From positions 61,008,001-61,072,000 of the forward strand of contig JBITNC010000001.1 of NCBI GenBank assembly GCA_050084985.1: 64,000 bases of DNA. Direction: 5' to 3'. Below the pieces are notes generated by a model. That model had not been told where the DNA came from and searched no databases. It worked only from the letters and a program-made list of their open reading frames with translations. Position 1 is the stretch's first letter; the number at the start of each line of letters is the position of its first letter. A program made the position numbers and the translations under genes. Source of the stretch: Nageia nagi. Taxonomy: Eukaryota; Pinophyta. Of the stretch, positions 11,302-22,999 are shown one piece after another.

Positions 11302-14300
11302 CTATACAAATCAAACATAAGTAAACATGTCCCACATGTGCAAATTTATAAACCACGATCCGTAGAGGAATAAAGTTGGGGTTTTTTTCTTGTATAGAAT
11401 TAGGCCTTCACCTAGATGCCCGTAAGGTGGAGCCCAGGTACTACCAGTCCTCAACCAGTTCACCTTGGTTAGTAATATACTCTCACAAGGAGAAGTACCA
11501 ACTATTTTCCAAGGATCTAATGTATCTTGGACCATCCATTTTAATTTATTTGATTAAGGTTTTTAGTTTTCCTCCTAGGTTATCAGGATAATCCCTGAAT
11601 GGACGTGCGGACATGTGGTATCACTACACACATGCCTGTCCACCTAATAGAGTTATATCCAATCCAACAGAGGTCTTAGGGGCAATTAAGATGGACTTAC
11701 CACCACTTGGGTCTTCAGACTAAAAGGGCTCCAGTCTACCCTGTCCTCACCTTATGGCTCCCCAAACAAGTCATGTTGTGGAAGAATACGTGCAGATGTG
11801 TTCATTTTAGGGGTTACTTTCAATATTTGCATTTTGCAAGTATAAAGCAAATTGTGCAAAAATATAAAGTAAAGTAAAATTGCATCATCCACACGAGCTT
11901 GAAAAACCTTAAAAGTCTAATGGGTTTTGTACTAACCCCTAAAGGACATTTTACATTTTGTATATTTTGCTCAATTCATTCAAACACTTAATGAATTTTA
12001 AAAAAGAACTAAGTCCTACTTAGCATTTAATTCATAACTTTAAAAAACATGCATTATTCCATGACTTAAAAAATTTAAGTAATAATCATGCATCATGCAT
12101 TATTTAACTTAAAATTTTAAATCCTAAGCATGCTTTATTCCTCAAACAAGATAAAGATACATGCATCATAAGTCTAGCATGCAATATCTAGATAAAGTTT
12201 ACAAGATAAAGAGACATGCATCACAAGTTTAGCATGGAAGATCTAGATAAAGTTTAAGTAAAAATTATACCAATTCCCCCCTTTTCACTTAAAGTTTTAT
12301 CCCTAAAAAAAAAACTTGTATGCTAAGACTTGTCTTATAAGTATGCATTTTAAGTAAAACAAAATTCCCTTATTTACTTAAAAAAAATAGCATACTTAGA
12401 CTAAATTACTATGCTTAGAGAGAAAAAAAATGCTAAGAGGTTAGCATTCTAGAAATTGCATGTGCACCTTAGTAAATTAAACATGCAATATTAAAAATAT
12501 TCTAAGCATTTTTTAAAAAAATAAGCTAATTTTAACTTAAATAAGTTAAAAATATTCACCACTTACTAAGTCTCCAAGAATTAAATGGAAAAAAAAAAAG
12601 GAGACCCATACCCCTACTTCATGCATATTTAATGCTTCTTCTACCAAAGCTTTTCCAAATAACAAAAAATACTCTAAGTCAAAAACAAATAAATGCTTTT
12701 GGTAAAAAAGTGATGGCTCCCTTCCCTTACCAAGAAGGAGAATACGTTGGAATTTTATGTGCATGTAAGGAAGGTGAAAAGTAGTCAACAAAAAATTAAT
12801 ACTCAAGGGGTTTGGTTGGGTCCTTAAGACTTAGGTGGTAAAAAATTAAATCCCCTTTCTACTTGGTAAAAAAACAAAATTAAATGCAAGTTAGTACTTA
12901 AAAATGACCCCCCCTTTTTCTTTTACCAAGAAGAGCACGTTGCTTGTGGAGGAGCATAGAAAGAAGGTAAAAATGGTCAACAAGAATTAATGCTCAACAA
13001 GAAGGAAGGAGTAAACGTAAGGTTTCAATTAATGGTGAGATGGAAGAGGAGGGTGCAGGGTAAGTCAGCAGTGTGGGGAGAGGAGATCACCATGCTACGG
13101 GGAGGAGGAAGGTGCTATGAGTGACTTGCCACCAACACATCCATGCTGACGAAGGGAGGAGGCTGCATATCCTTCGATCATTACTATCTGGGAAACTATG
13201 TTTGCACTATGCACCACATCAAAAAATGTTGGGGAAGACTATGGTCATTACCGAGAAGAGGAGGCGACCAAGCGTCAGTGGTGAGGGAGGAGGAGACTGC
13301 TACACACGGTGGAGGCGATCAAGCGATGGAGGCGGTCAAGCGAGGAGCGAAGGGGTGATGGAGAAGGCAGTTAAGCATTTCAATAGACTCATAGCTGGTC
13401 TTCAACAATATTTCCAATGATTCATTCACCAGGTCTCTATTTGGAACATCATGAAAAATAATTGCAATTGCACTGATTACATCTTCTTCTTCTTCAAGAG
13501 GTAGATGCATCTTTTCCAACCCCTCTTCAATCCATATAAGAAGCTCCAAATTTGATCATTCAGCTAAAAATCTGGAGGCATCTTCACAAATTCTATGCAA
13601 GGCTATAGCACATGAACTTGCAGCCACAGGCCGAGCAAGCCCTGAAGACAAAAATAATAGTAAAGGTGTGAAACATTATGAATCTGAGGCCAATCCAAAG
13701 AGAATTTCTTTTATGGGTCCTTTTTATTGTATTCTCCGTATCTACCAGTTCCAGCATCTGCATAACATGATTTTTTTTTATTTAACCACTGTAAACTTGA
13801 TCAACCTTGAGGGCGAATGGGGAGTGAGAGAGGAGGTGCTCAATCTGAGAAGCTATGAGAGGGGGAAATTCTGCAATAGAAGCTCTTTATGCCTCGCCAT
13901 TTACTCCACTCGAATCTTCTCCCTTCAAGCTAAATTTTTAATTTAATTTAATATTATTTGCCTTGCCCACTATTTTTATAATTTTTGATTTTTATATGAA
14001 AAATATTGTAAATATTTCAAAAAACTTGTAAATAAAGTCCTCCATTTTTTATTTCAACAATATCAATAATATCCCCATATTTGCTTTAAAATTTAAAAAA
14101 ATTACCTCTAAAAATTATTTCCTTCTATTTGCATTAAACTTTTTGCAAAAATAAAAAAATTTAGAGAAGAAATAAAGTATTATGTAAATATTACACCTTG
14201 GCAATGCTTGTAATAGAGTTATAAATCAATGCTACTAACAAACAAAATGTTAGTAAAAAAATATTTGTATTACATAGTATCCTCTTAAAAGGTATATCAT

Positions 14301-14514
14301 GTATTAAGCATTTTTGTAAAAAAAAATGCTACTAACATAAGAGGTTAGTATAAAAAAATGCTTGCATTGCCATTTTGATCATATTTTGCAAAAAATAAGC
14401 TCCAATATCTCACAAAATATGTTAGTTTCTAATGCAATAATCCATAAGATAACCAAATGAGGAGGAAATTTATACCTTCTCTTAAAATTTACCTCACCAA
14501 TGGGGTGTAAGATG
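11302..14514 (-). other. Copia-1 long 5' leader
   Basis: About 3.2 kb between gag and the tandem duplication beside the primer site. I see no conserved protein. The part nearest gag (about 11310-11810) is clearly related to 29520-29990 in Copia-H (shared text includes the reverse complement of 'caacatgact' with 'gtgaggacaaggtaga'), so the leader is conserved between two elements. The middle is T- and A-rich with short homopolymers. Short open frames such as 13121-13420 and 12546-12806 show no family features and I do not call them genes. Confidence 0.6.
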
Positions 14515-14626
14515 AGGAATGAAGAAGGATGAAGAACCTCCAAAATGTAGAAGAAGAGCTTCCACACCAAAGGAATGAAGAAGGATGAAGAACCTCCAAG
14601 ATGTAGAAGAAGAGCTTCCACACCAA
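14515..14626 (-). repeat. Direct 56-bp duplication beside the Copia-1 primer site
   Basis: 14515-14570 and 14571-14626 are two head-to-tail 56-bp copies that appear to differ at one base (CCAAAATG versus CCAAGATG). The right copy abuts the primer-binding site. On the minus strand it is pyrimidine-rich (TTCTTC and CATCCTTC runs). It lies at the very start of the packaged leader. Confidence 0.9.
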
Positions 14627-14638
14627 GCTCTGATACCA
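14627..14638 (-). promoter_or_regulatory. Copia-1 primer-binding site (initiator tRNA-Met type)
   Basis: On the minus strand, two bases after the 5' LTR, the sequence TGGTATCAGAGC is complementary to the 3' end of plant initiator tRNA-Met and is the usual primer site of plant copia elements. It fixes the element's orientation. Confidence 0.93.
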
Positions 14639-14640
14639 AT

Positions 14641-15111
14641 TGAGAGAATTAGCACTACTCTAATCCTCAAGGTCCAAGACTAGGAAGCTCAATCACACAA
14701 CATTCACACAAGATAACACAAGTGTAATGTGGTTCCTCCCTCCTTGGGAGTACATCCACAACTAGTATCTCAATTCTCAAGTATGCCCCTCTTACAACTA
14801 TTCTCTTCTCTCTCCTACACAAACTAGTAGAGTAATCTTACTCCAAAACTTAGATATGTTACAAGAGGAGAGGCCCTCTATTTATAGCTTGAGAGCACCT
14901 CCCTAACCTCCTTTTAACCCAAGGGTAAGGTTAGGGTTACAATAAATGTGTGACCTAACTTTAACCTACCAACTAACCCCACGGTTAGTTCAAAGTCCAC
15001 ACATAATAAAGAATTCAATTAATCCCTTAAGGTATCTACATATCCTTTAAGTGATTAATTGAACTTACAAGGAGTTTAGATATTCACAATATTTCATTAC
15101 AAATTCTAACA
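14641..15111 (-). repeat. Copia-1 5' LTR
   Basis: 471 bp, about 98% identical to 5963-6434 by eye. It contains the likely promoter (TATA box at 14879-14886). It borders the primer-binding site on its left and the target duplication on its right. Confidence 0.95.
14879..14886 (-). promoter_or_regulatory. TATA box of the Copia-1 5' LTR
   Basis: Minus strand TATAAATA followed by GAGGGCC, a canonical plant TATA context. It lies about 230 bp into the LTR in element orientation and is repeated at the matching position of the 3' LTR. The transcription start would fall some 30 bases further left; this is inferred. Confidence 0.7.
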
Positions 15112-15116
15112 GGCTT
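15112..15116. repeat. Target-site duplication GGCTT (right copy) of Copia-1
   Basis: Exact partner of 5958-5962; marks the right edge of the insertion. Confidence 0.9.
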
Positions 15117-16040
15117 ATCAAGATGAAATGAGATATACAATACTTATCATCCTTACCTATGAAAAAGATCAGATACTAGAAATCAACTTAGTAGGTCTTT
15201 GATGCTCGATTGGTGAGATTTGAGAAGAAATGGCTTCAATCCCCAAGCACCAATACTAGGTATTGATTGAAATGCTCATGCTTCAAAATCTCTAGAAAAA
15301 ATCCTCAAACAAAGCTCAAATGTGTATAAACCTATCAAGATAAGCCTATTTTAGCATACAAAGTGAAAGATTGATAAAATAACTTATGTGATGCAAAATC
15401 TCAAATCTTAGTAAGTGGTATCTAGAGATATTGATTATGAAAAGTTTGTATGAGAGCTATAAAGACCAAAAATATGAATAGTCTTCCCATATGTACATCT
15501 TTTATATAGATAAATTTCCTCCTAGCCTAAGTTAACTTGCTAAATGCTCCCTTAATCCTTATACCACAAAAGAAGAAAATAACATGAAATAATATTAAAG
15601 TCAACTTAATATGATAATGCATCATTAATAATATCAAAATAAAGTATATATATCATCATTTATTTTTAAGACATCTAAAATATATAATTGTATCTATTTT
15701 TAAGTATCAAGAGTCACCCCATTTGTAAGTGTGATGATATGCACCATATAATTACACATTGAAAAGGAGAGAAAACATGACATGAAATATAGTTAGAATA
15801 GAAAAATACTCCCTTGAACTTCCATCACATAGGTATAGTACAAAGTTATATTTACTAAAATGTAGGATTATGAAAATTGACAAAGTTAACAAATCTAGCT
15901 AATTTGAACAACATTGATAAAACTTTATGAAATACTAAATGAAGGATAAATAGTAAATAATTATTTAAGAATAATAAATAATAATAATAATAAAATTTTT
16001 TATTAAATATAGAAATAACATGAAGGGTTATTAATAGTAA
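15117..16040. other. Unassigned AT-rich stretch
   Basis: No protein-coding signal, no LTR pairing and no tandem repeat seen. It continues the sequence that flanked the Copia-1 target site on the left (5590-5957), so both belong to one older, unidentified segment. Confidence 0.4.
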
Positions 16041-16890
16041 CTTTTTTTTGGATGAAAAAGACCTTATATCAAATTAAAATCTCTTTCATATAAAAAAGGG
16101 GTGAGTGGAATTAAGCACATTCCATGATCAAACATAGTTCAAAAACATAACCCCTTCAAACTAACTTGAGTTAGGAAACGAGGTGGCTAGAAGGAAACAT
16201 AAAAAACTTGCCAGTACAAAATAGTTAATAGTAAGCAAGAAACATGGGATAGTTAATCATTAACACAAAAAAATAGAAAATAACCTAAGCAAAATACAAA
16301 TTAAGTTTTTTACAAAACTGCTCCCAAGGCAACCAATGCTTGGTTTGAAAATAAAAAAACTACTTAAGAGAGTCGATTCCCTTCCTATGAAAGTGAAGGG
16401 TTCTGACCCATTGAACACTTGCTAAAGGAAAACCATAAAATTTAAGAACAAGAGACCACCAAACATACAAGGAAGAGAGGGAGGCCCTTGACGAATTCTG
16501 CTTCCCATCCTAATGAAGCTAGGGCTTGAAAGCTTCCCCATGCCTTCCAAATTCATTTTGCAACAAATGAACCAAAGATCTTGATAGGGACTTGAGTAGT
16601 AAGAATCATTTGAAGGTATAGACCCTTCCAAGACTTCCTTGCATAGGGAGGCCTATATAAATACAATGTCAAATGAGGATCTTTTAGGCCTCAACATCCT
16701 CCATGGCTCTAATTATCCATTTGGAACAAAAAGCAAACCCTTGGTTCTAGCAATCAAAAATGCCCATTCCTCTAGTTGAATGAGGAAGGCAATAAACATC
16801 CCATGCCCTTGTGTGAAAACCGCAGTTTTGCATATTAGATGCCCAAATAAAATCTCTAAGTTTATCCAATAACTTATTACTACCTTATTT
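16041..16890 (-). pseudogene. 5'-truncated LINE, C-terminal reverse-transcriptase region
   Basis: Read on the minus strand from about 16890 in more than one frame, the translation shows 'AWDVYCLPHSTRGMGIFD', 'FCSKWIIRAMEDVEAWKIL'-like text with a stop in place of a residue, then 'SWKGLYLQMI' and 'FVAK-IWKAWGSFQALASL'. This is the order found downstream of the RT core in plant L1-type LINEs. A run of eight T at 16042-16049 on the plus strand would be the poly(A) tail end. The ORF at 16422-16631 is a shifted-frame shadow of it. Upstream parts (endonuclease, RT palm) are missing, as is usual for LINEs truncated during integration. Confidence 0.6.
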
Positions 16891-19250
16891 AAGAATATTA
16901 TGATTATCTACACAAACTATACATTATTGTAATATTCTTTAAATTATTGTACCAATTTTTAAAAGTGTAAATTGAAAATCCATTGTTTTGTCAAGTCATG
17001 TTAAGGGAGTTGGAGAGAAAGTGGGTGTGAAAACTCTAAGTGTTGAAAAGAGAGATCTAGTTTCCAAAATCTCCTCCTTCACATGTTGGTGATATGTTAC
17101 AAAGTTTAGTTGAAAGGTTTCTTGTTGGCATGGATGAGTGACTCTTGAATTTAATTTCAAAAGATAAATCTCTAAGAATTGACTACCTTAATTTAATAAA
17201 TTGATCAATTTCTAAATTATTATAATAAAATTATAATATTCATTACTCATTTTTAAATTATAATATATTACTTGAATTTATATTTATTTTTAAATTTAGA
17301 TAAAATAAAAATGTAATTCACATAGTATTCATTTTCCATGTTCTATTGATCATCTTCATATTTTTCCATATCAAATGTTAATTAGAAAATAACATCATTT
17401 TCAAATGACAGCATTTATTGATAGTTGCTATCAACGAAATCAACACCCATCAACTCATATGACCAAAAAGAATTGTTGACAAAACATAGATTCCCATGAC
17501 TTGAGCTCTGAATTGTGTTGTCGAAGAATTGTTTGTGTTGATATACGTTGTGAATTGATATGTGAGATTGTCGTATGCACCACTTTACTTGACTGACTAA
17601 GTGGTGTGCATCTTTCCTTGTCTATATAACGTATTCAAATAAAACATCTTTCTTGCTTTTCTTTGGACGTTAACTGCAATAATGGAGGCTCGATAAGGAT
17701 GCCACACCACATAGTCAATTTTTGTCTTCAAATCTTCGAAAAAACTATACAGATGAGAATCACACAACTAATATTTTAAACATCGAGGATTAGAAAAGAC
17801 AAACAATCCGTCATGTATGAGATCTCTCTGGATTTCTTCTTCTGATTTTATGCAAATTTCTTTTGTTTGATGTCTTGGGTTGCACTTTACTTGACAGATT
17901 TGGCATCATGCCATCTTCCGCCATTTGAATGTTTGGTGACATTTCATTTAGAACAAGATTTTTCTTGTTAAAATATTATTTCATTGATAGTACTTCACGA
18001 AAGATATCACAATTTCAACATATCATAATAAATAGAGTGCCAATATTCTCTATGATGAAAGGTTTTTTATGTATAGATGAGTAAAGATATTCATTTTGTC
18101 ATTTTAATCAACAATTTCAAATTAATAATTATTGCTATCATTTTTATATTATTTTGATATTTGTTTTAAGAATAATGTTAATATTATTATTTATTAATAG
18201 AATTTTATTTTGTAAAAAATAAATATATAAATTTGTTATTTGTATTTTCAAGGTAATTTTTGGTTTTTTACTTGTAAAAGATTACTTATCTTTGAATGTC
18301 AATTAGAATAAGTGAAAGATCTGAAAGAAAAAAAGGTTAAGAATGGAAAGTTATGTGAGTGATGATAAAACTATGATAGATAGGGAAACAAAAAATTATG
18401 AATGTGAAAATATAGATCGATCTTCAATATCTCAACATGTGAAGGGTCAAATAGAGAAACTAATACACTTTGAAGATGCAATTGACTAACATCCAAAAAT
18501 ATCTTAGAGTTTCTTTTGATCAATAGTTAAAATATCATTTTGTTATTTTGGGATATGAGATTACTAAACAAACCAATCTTTGTTAGATCCCTAACTCTTT
18601 CCTACCCATAAGGCCCACCTTACTACCACCACATACAATACTCATCCTCTTCTTTCATAAAATCAAACCACTTCTACAATAAAAAAAATTACTAAAATAG
18701 AAACTAGGAATATTTATTTCTATCACCTATACTTCTTATTCAATTATGGAATAAGTGGCTTATACAATTGTGATCCACAAGTTGTACAATATCCATATCA
18801 GAACAAGAGGATTGCAGCTTCACTTGCACTCCCTTCTCCCCCCTTCCTCTACCCCCTCACCACTCAAAAATCATCCAAAATATTTTAAGAGGCCCACCTT
18901 TCCCCGCATGATATTTTTCTGAATTTTGTTGGTTTAGATGGAGGGACAGTTAAAAATTGCCTTGCAATATTTTTTGGGGATAGTGTAAAATCATCCTACA
19001 AAAACCATCTATGTAATACATTAATTTCTTCCCATTTGCACCTTTCCATTATTTTGTATCTTTTTTAAGGGTGATTTTTAAGGGCCAGTTCCAAATTGCC
19101 TCTTAATGATTTTATGGGAACGCTTTAAAACAACTCCACAATAAGTGCCATTAAAACTACAATTGAAGGTGATTATAAATCACTGTTTCATAATCACCTC
19201 AAATTACCCACCTCTAAAGCTCATTTTTGGTCTAGTGTCAAGAGGGTGTG
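16891..19250. other. Unassigned AT-rich stretch
   Basis: I see no coding region, terminal repeat or tandem array in this 2.4 kb. Short T- and A-rich tracts are frequent. It ends where copia RT similarity begins on the plus strand. Confidence 0.4.
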
Positions 19251-19743
19251 AAGAAAGTCCATGAAAGATAAAATAGAACAAATTTAGAATAATGAATCTT
19301 GGGAGCTTGTCCATCCTCCAAAAGGTATCTCCATCATTAGTGTCAAGTGGATTTACAAGCTAAAGTATAATGTTGATGGTAACATCACTAAGCATAAATC
19401 CTGCTTAGTCACAAAAGCCTATGTTCAAAAATAAGGATGGGATTATGAAGAGGTATTTGTATTAGTTGCAAGACTTGAGACAATCCAATTTCTTCTAGCA
19501 TTAGCTTCTCATTTTGGTCTTATTTACCAAATGGATGTAAAATTATCCTTCTTAAATGGATCATTGAAGGAAGAAGTCTATGTGGAACAACCATAAGGAT
19601 TCACCATTATAGATCATGAAGCTAAATTGTGCATATTAAAGAAAGTTTTGTATGGGATCAAATAAGCACCTAGAGCCTATTCTAGAATTAACAACTATTT
19701 GGACATAAAAATAGTTATCAAATGTGTTCATGAAAGCCACATG
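19251..19743 (+). pseudogene. Copia-0 reverse transcriptase, first fragment
   Basis: Translation of the plus strand gives the N-terminal half of copia RT: 'NNESWELVHPPKG', 'VKWIYKLKYNVDG', '[20 protein letters not shown]' and 'LYGIK-APRAY', with TAG/TAA codons replacing glutamines. The text breaks off after 'KCVHESH' exactly where the next element's LTR begins. It resumes at 26198. No LTR of this element is visible in the window, so it is the oldest recognised layer of the nest. Confidence 0.8.
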
Positions 19744-20820
19744 TGATGTCCCCCTTGTATTATTGTAATTAATTATAGAATATTTGTTTATTGCATTATA
19801 CTTTTAGTTGCATCTTAGGATAGAAGACTTAATGGGTCAATGGACCCCATTATGAGCCCCAAGTGGGACATCTCCCCCTAAATATTAGGTGTTTAATTGT
19901 ACTTGGATATCCTGAGCATGATTATGGGAATCCCAAAATCTATTTAGCACTTAGATGGATGGATGATTACTTATATACATGTGCCAACCTTGGGGAAACT
20001 CCTAGACCACCACTTGGCCCATGATGACACCTAGCCCCACATATGGCTCCTAGATCCATGTTGGGCATGTTGGCACTCATACATCCCTACATTGGAATTT
20101 ATGGAACTTGGGCATCAATGTTGGGTATACTTGACCCCCACCCACCCATATTGGGTATTCTAGAAGGCTAATGTTAGAATTAAGGAGTAGAGTGATGAAT
20201 CTTAAGTGAGATCTAGATCCAGTTGAGTGTATAAAGAGGAATTAGAGCCTCAAAGTTGAGCATGCTTGAATATTATTATATTCATATCATCTAGAGAATA
20301 AAAAGACTTATTGATGCTGAGAAATCCCCTAGGTATAGCATCTATCAACACTATTAGGTTGAGGGATCATGTTAGTCTACATACTGGTATAGCACCCTTG
20401 CTCATCTAATGGTATTTTGAGGTTGAGATTATTGGTCTCCAAGATTAGAGGAGGGCTCCTTCGATGGAGAGGATTTCAATTTTGAGGGAGCGAGGTTGTC
20501 CCATTCATTTTCCCATTTTGAGGATATATGTTATGTCTGAGTTGCTTCCTTTAAGGCCAACATCAACCCTCTAGGGCCTAGTATTATATTATTGAATATT
20601 GTTTATTCTATATGTAGCCATTGGGCATTGGATCTCATATTTGTGTTGTAATTATCTATGTATGAAACATTGTGTTATGTTTACTCTTCCATGCATGTAT
20701 GAGCCAGACATTGGTATTATGATGTTGTAATCACTTGTGCTTGATGCCCTAGACAAAACATTATAGTTTATTTGTGTGTTTTGAGCACTTTAGACTTGAT
20801 ATTGTATTTGAATCTTTACA
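19744..20820 (+). repeat. 5' LTR of the gag-protease element
   Basis: 1,077 bp, TGATGTCCCC...ATCTTTACA. It is matched over its whole length by 25074-26197 and over its first part by 23965-24547. It is rich in short variations of CCCACATTGGG and TTGGGCAT, so it looks internally repetitive. Confidence 0.85.
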
Positions 20821-20821
20821 A

Positions 20822-20835
20822 TGGTATTAGAGCTT
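20822..20835 (+). promoter_or_regulatory. Primer-binding site of the gag-protease element
   Basis: TGGTATTAGAGCTT begins one base after the LTR. It matches the initiator tRNA-Met primer site with C-to-T at one position, consistent with age. Confidence 0.7.
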
Positions 20836-22282
20836 GGATTTGGATAGCATATGTATGAAATTGGTAGTGCATTGCTATTACACTAGATCTAGAACTTAAA
20901 GAGATATAGCATTCGCAAAGAAGAGCAAAAGGTCACATATCAAAGAAACACCTTCTATGGTCATTCATGAGGAGGATCACTGGTCATGGATGAATGAGGT
21001 GTAGAATGAAGGTGCATCTAGAGAAGAGGATGATACACCAAGAGGAAGATCTACATCATTTAGGAGGAGAGGTTATACTCTAATTTGGGATTCCAAACCT
21101 AAACAAAAGTTCAATGAGCTCATTTCTACCATCCATAACATGACCTAATCCATCACAACCATGCAACAATAGATGAATAAGTATGTTGAAGTTCATGAGG
21201 AGCTAGAGAGGCAAGTCATCCCCCCATGTCCTATTTTAGATGTTAGAGAGGAGCCGCATAAGGAGGATAACACAGATAAGTAGCCAAGCATGAGGATATC
21301 ATGTAGCTTGAGAGATTGAGAATCTACTCACCATGGATCTATGGGTCATCTAGAACCCACATTTCTAAGATCCCATTCACATTGAGCACCAATGAGTACT
21401 AACCCTCTCCTAGGGAGGTACTTGGAGGAGGACATTGGCAAGATGGTTGACCAACCCATCATCCCCAATTTTTCCAATCCCATGTTCATCAAGATGTTAA
21501 GGGAGGAGATGGAATAGGGTTCCTAGTCAACTAGAGCTAAATCAAATTTTTAGGCAATATTCCATGGTGGATCTATGATTAAAGAGAGATGTTAATTTCA
21601 ATGGATTCCTAGAGATATTAAGGTTGAAAGGGAGTAGCACCCATGATCTACATACTCCAAGCAACTTGTGGGGAGATAAGAGAGATCTATAATAGAAAAA
21701 TAAATAAAATATAGGTGTAAATATATGATGGAAAGCGAATGATGGCTAGGGCATGGTTGCAACAGCTATAGATTTACTTCACCTTGAACCCAAACATTTT
21801 GGAGTAATATGTGATACATTTTGCATCTTTACACTTTGAGGGTGATGCCCTAAAATGGAGGAAGCATGAAATAATCAACCATGATTACTCACTTATCACC
21901 TCTTTTGATGATTTCACTATACAGTTGGTTGAGGTTTGATTGGAAGAGGAAGAATGAATACTTATGAGATTTGACATCATTGAGGCAATAAGGATTAGTG
22001 AATGAGTATGTGTTAAATTTCTAAAAGATTTCATTCATGATCCACCACATTCCTAAGGAGCAATTAACATTCCTCTTCATAGAGGGCTTGATGCAATCAT
22101 TGTAGGGAATGGTCAAGGTGTCCTCTCCTAGGAACCTTAATGATGCTGTAAGGGCTACATATGATCATGAGTCAATAGTGAAATCCCTCAAGGGAGGATA
22201 GACATTCAAGGGACTGACCATGAGGAATACCTATGTAGATAAGGAGCATAATAGCAAGGTCAGACCTTTCCCCCTACCTTAG
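20836..22282 (+). pseudogene. Gag N-terminal region of the gag-protease element, decayed
   Basis: Multiple frames contain pieces of a gypsy gag, best seen at about 21830-22240 ('GDALKWRKHEIINHDYSL', then 'LVNEYVLNF', 'FIEGLMQSL', 'LNDAVRATYDHESIVKS'). These match the chromovirus gag layout, in which a W-rich core is followed by an L..F.EGL segment before the zinc knuckle. Stops are frequent, mostly TAG. It leads directly into 22283-22810. Confidence 0.6.
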
Positions 22283-22920
22283 ATGAACCAGTTGGACATA
22301 ACCACATGGAGGAAACTAAGAGAGGAAGGCAAATGCTTCTACTACAAGAAGACTTGGAAGCAAGAGAATTATTTCCAATGCAAGGGATATATGCATTACA
22401 TAAAGGTATTTTCAGAGGAGTCAAATGATTTAGATCTAGATATTAGCATGGACACCTTATATCAGGAGGCATCGAGAGTAGAGGGCACATTATGGAGCAT
22501 GATCACTTCACTACATGGGGTGAAGAAGTACTTCACTTTGAAGGTGGTAGGGAAGCCTAGCGGGAAGGATGTTATGATTCTAATTGATCTAAGGGAATAT
22601 CACAACTTCATATATGAGGGCTTTATGGAGAAGAAAAACTTGAAGATCAAAGAGTTTGAGGTATTCCAAGTTTTCAATGCCAATGGGAAACTCATGCTTA
22701 TGGATCACATAGTTGAGATATTTGGAGTGAGGTTGAAGAGTTATACAATAAGGAAAGACTTCTATGTTTATCATTTAAAGGGGCATCCTCATATCAGTTG
22801 GGGAGTGTAGTAGTTTTTTGAGTTGGGTGACATCCATACAATATACTAGAAATGCACTATGAGTTTTGATATCGATAGGAAGACCCATACATTGCAAGGA
22901 ATTCATGATTATTGTCCATA
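22283..22920 (+). pseudogene. Gag zinc knuckle and retropepsin of the gag-protease element
   Basis: The 175-codon open frame 22283-22810 begins with a knuckle remnant, 'REEGKCFYYKKTWKQENYFQ', in which one or more of the C, H, C positions have been replaced. It continues into a chromovirus-type retropepsin: 'SLHGVKKYFTLKVVGK', then 'MILIDLREYHNFIYEGF'. The catalytic D-S-G reads D-L-R, so the enzyme is dead, although the surrounding fold text is preserved. Similarity continues past the TAG at 22808 to about 22920. No RT follows; the sequence turns into short-period repeats instead. Confidence 0.75.
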
Positions 22921-22999
22921 AGTGGATAACAAGAGGATGGAGGTGATTAAGTGGTACCAAAAGGAGGAATCTAAGTATGGGGCTATGTTGGGTATGAAG

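Larger units (their letters stand above)
5963..15111 (-). mobile_element. Copia-1: near-complete Ty1/copia LTR retrotransposon
   Basis: A 9,149-bp element flanked by a perfect 5-bp target duplication GGCTT (5958-5962 and 15112-15116). LTRs are 5963-6434 and 14641-15111, each starting TG and ending CA. The gene order on the minus strand, gag-protease-integrase-RT-RNase H, is the copia order. A primer-binding site matching the plant initiator tRNA-Met type lies next to the right (5') LTR, and a polypurine tract next to the left (3') LTR. The LTRs differ by about seven substitutions and one 1-bp gap by eye (about 1.5%), so insertion was fairly recent. The leader between LTR and gag is unusually long (about 3.4 kb). 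Coding capacity is broken by several in-frame TAG codons and at least one frameshift. Confidence 0.95.

Noticed and set aside
13121-13420. Open frames 13121-13420 and 13143-13358 as possible small genes
   Set aside because: They overlap in different frames in a purine-rich part of the Copia-1 leader, have no recognisable domain, and lie antisense to the element.
14379-14639. 86-codon minus-strand frame next to the Copia-1 primer site
   Set aside because: It overlaps the 56-bp duplication and the primer site; the leucine-rich repeat-like translation is a by-product of that duplication.
16422-16631. 69-codon minus-strand frame as a stand-alone gene
   Set aside because: It is a shifted-frame shadow of LINE RT-downstream sequence.
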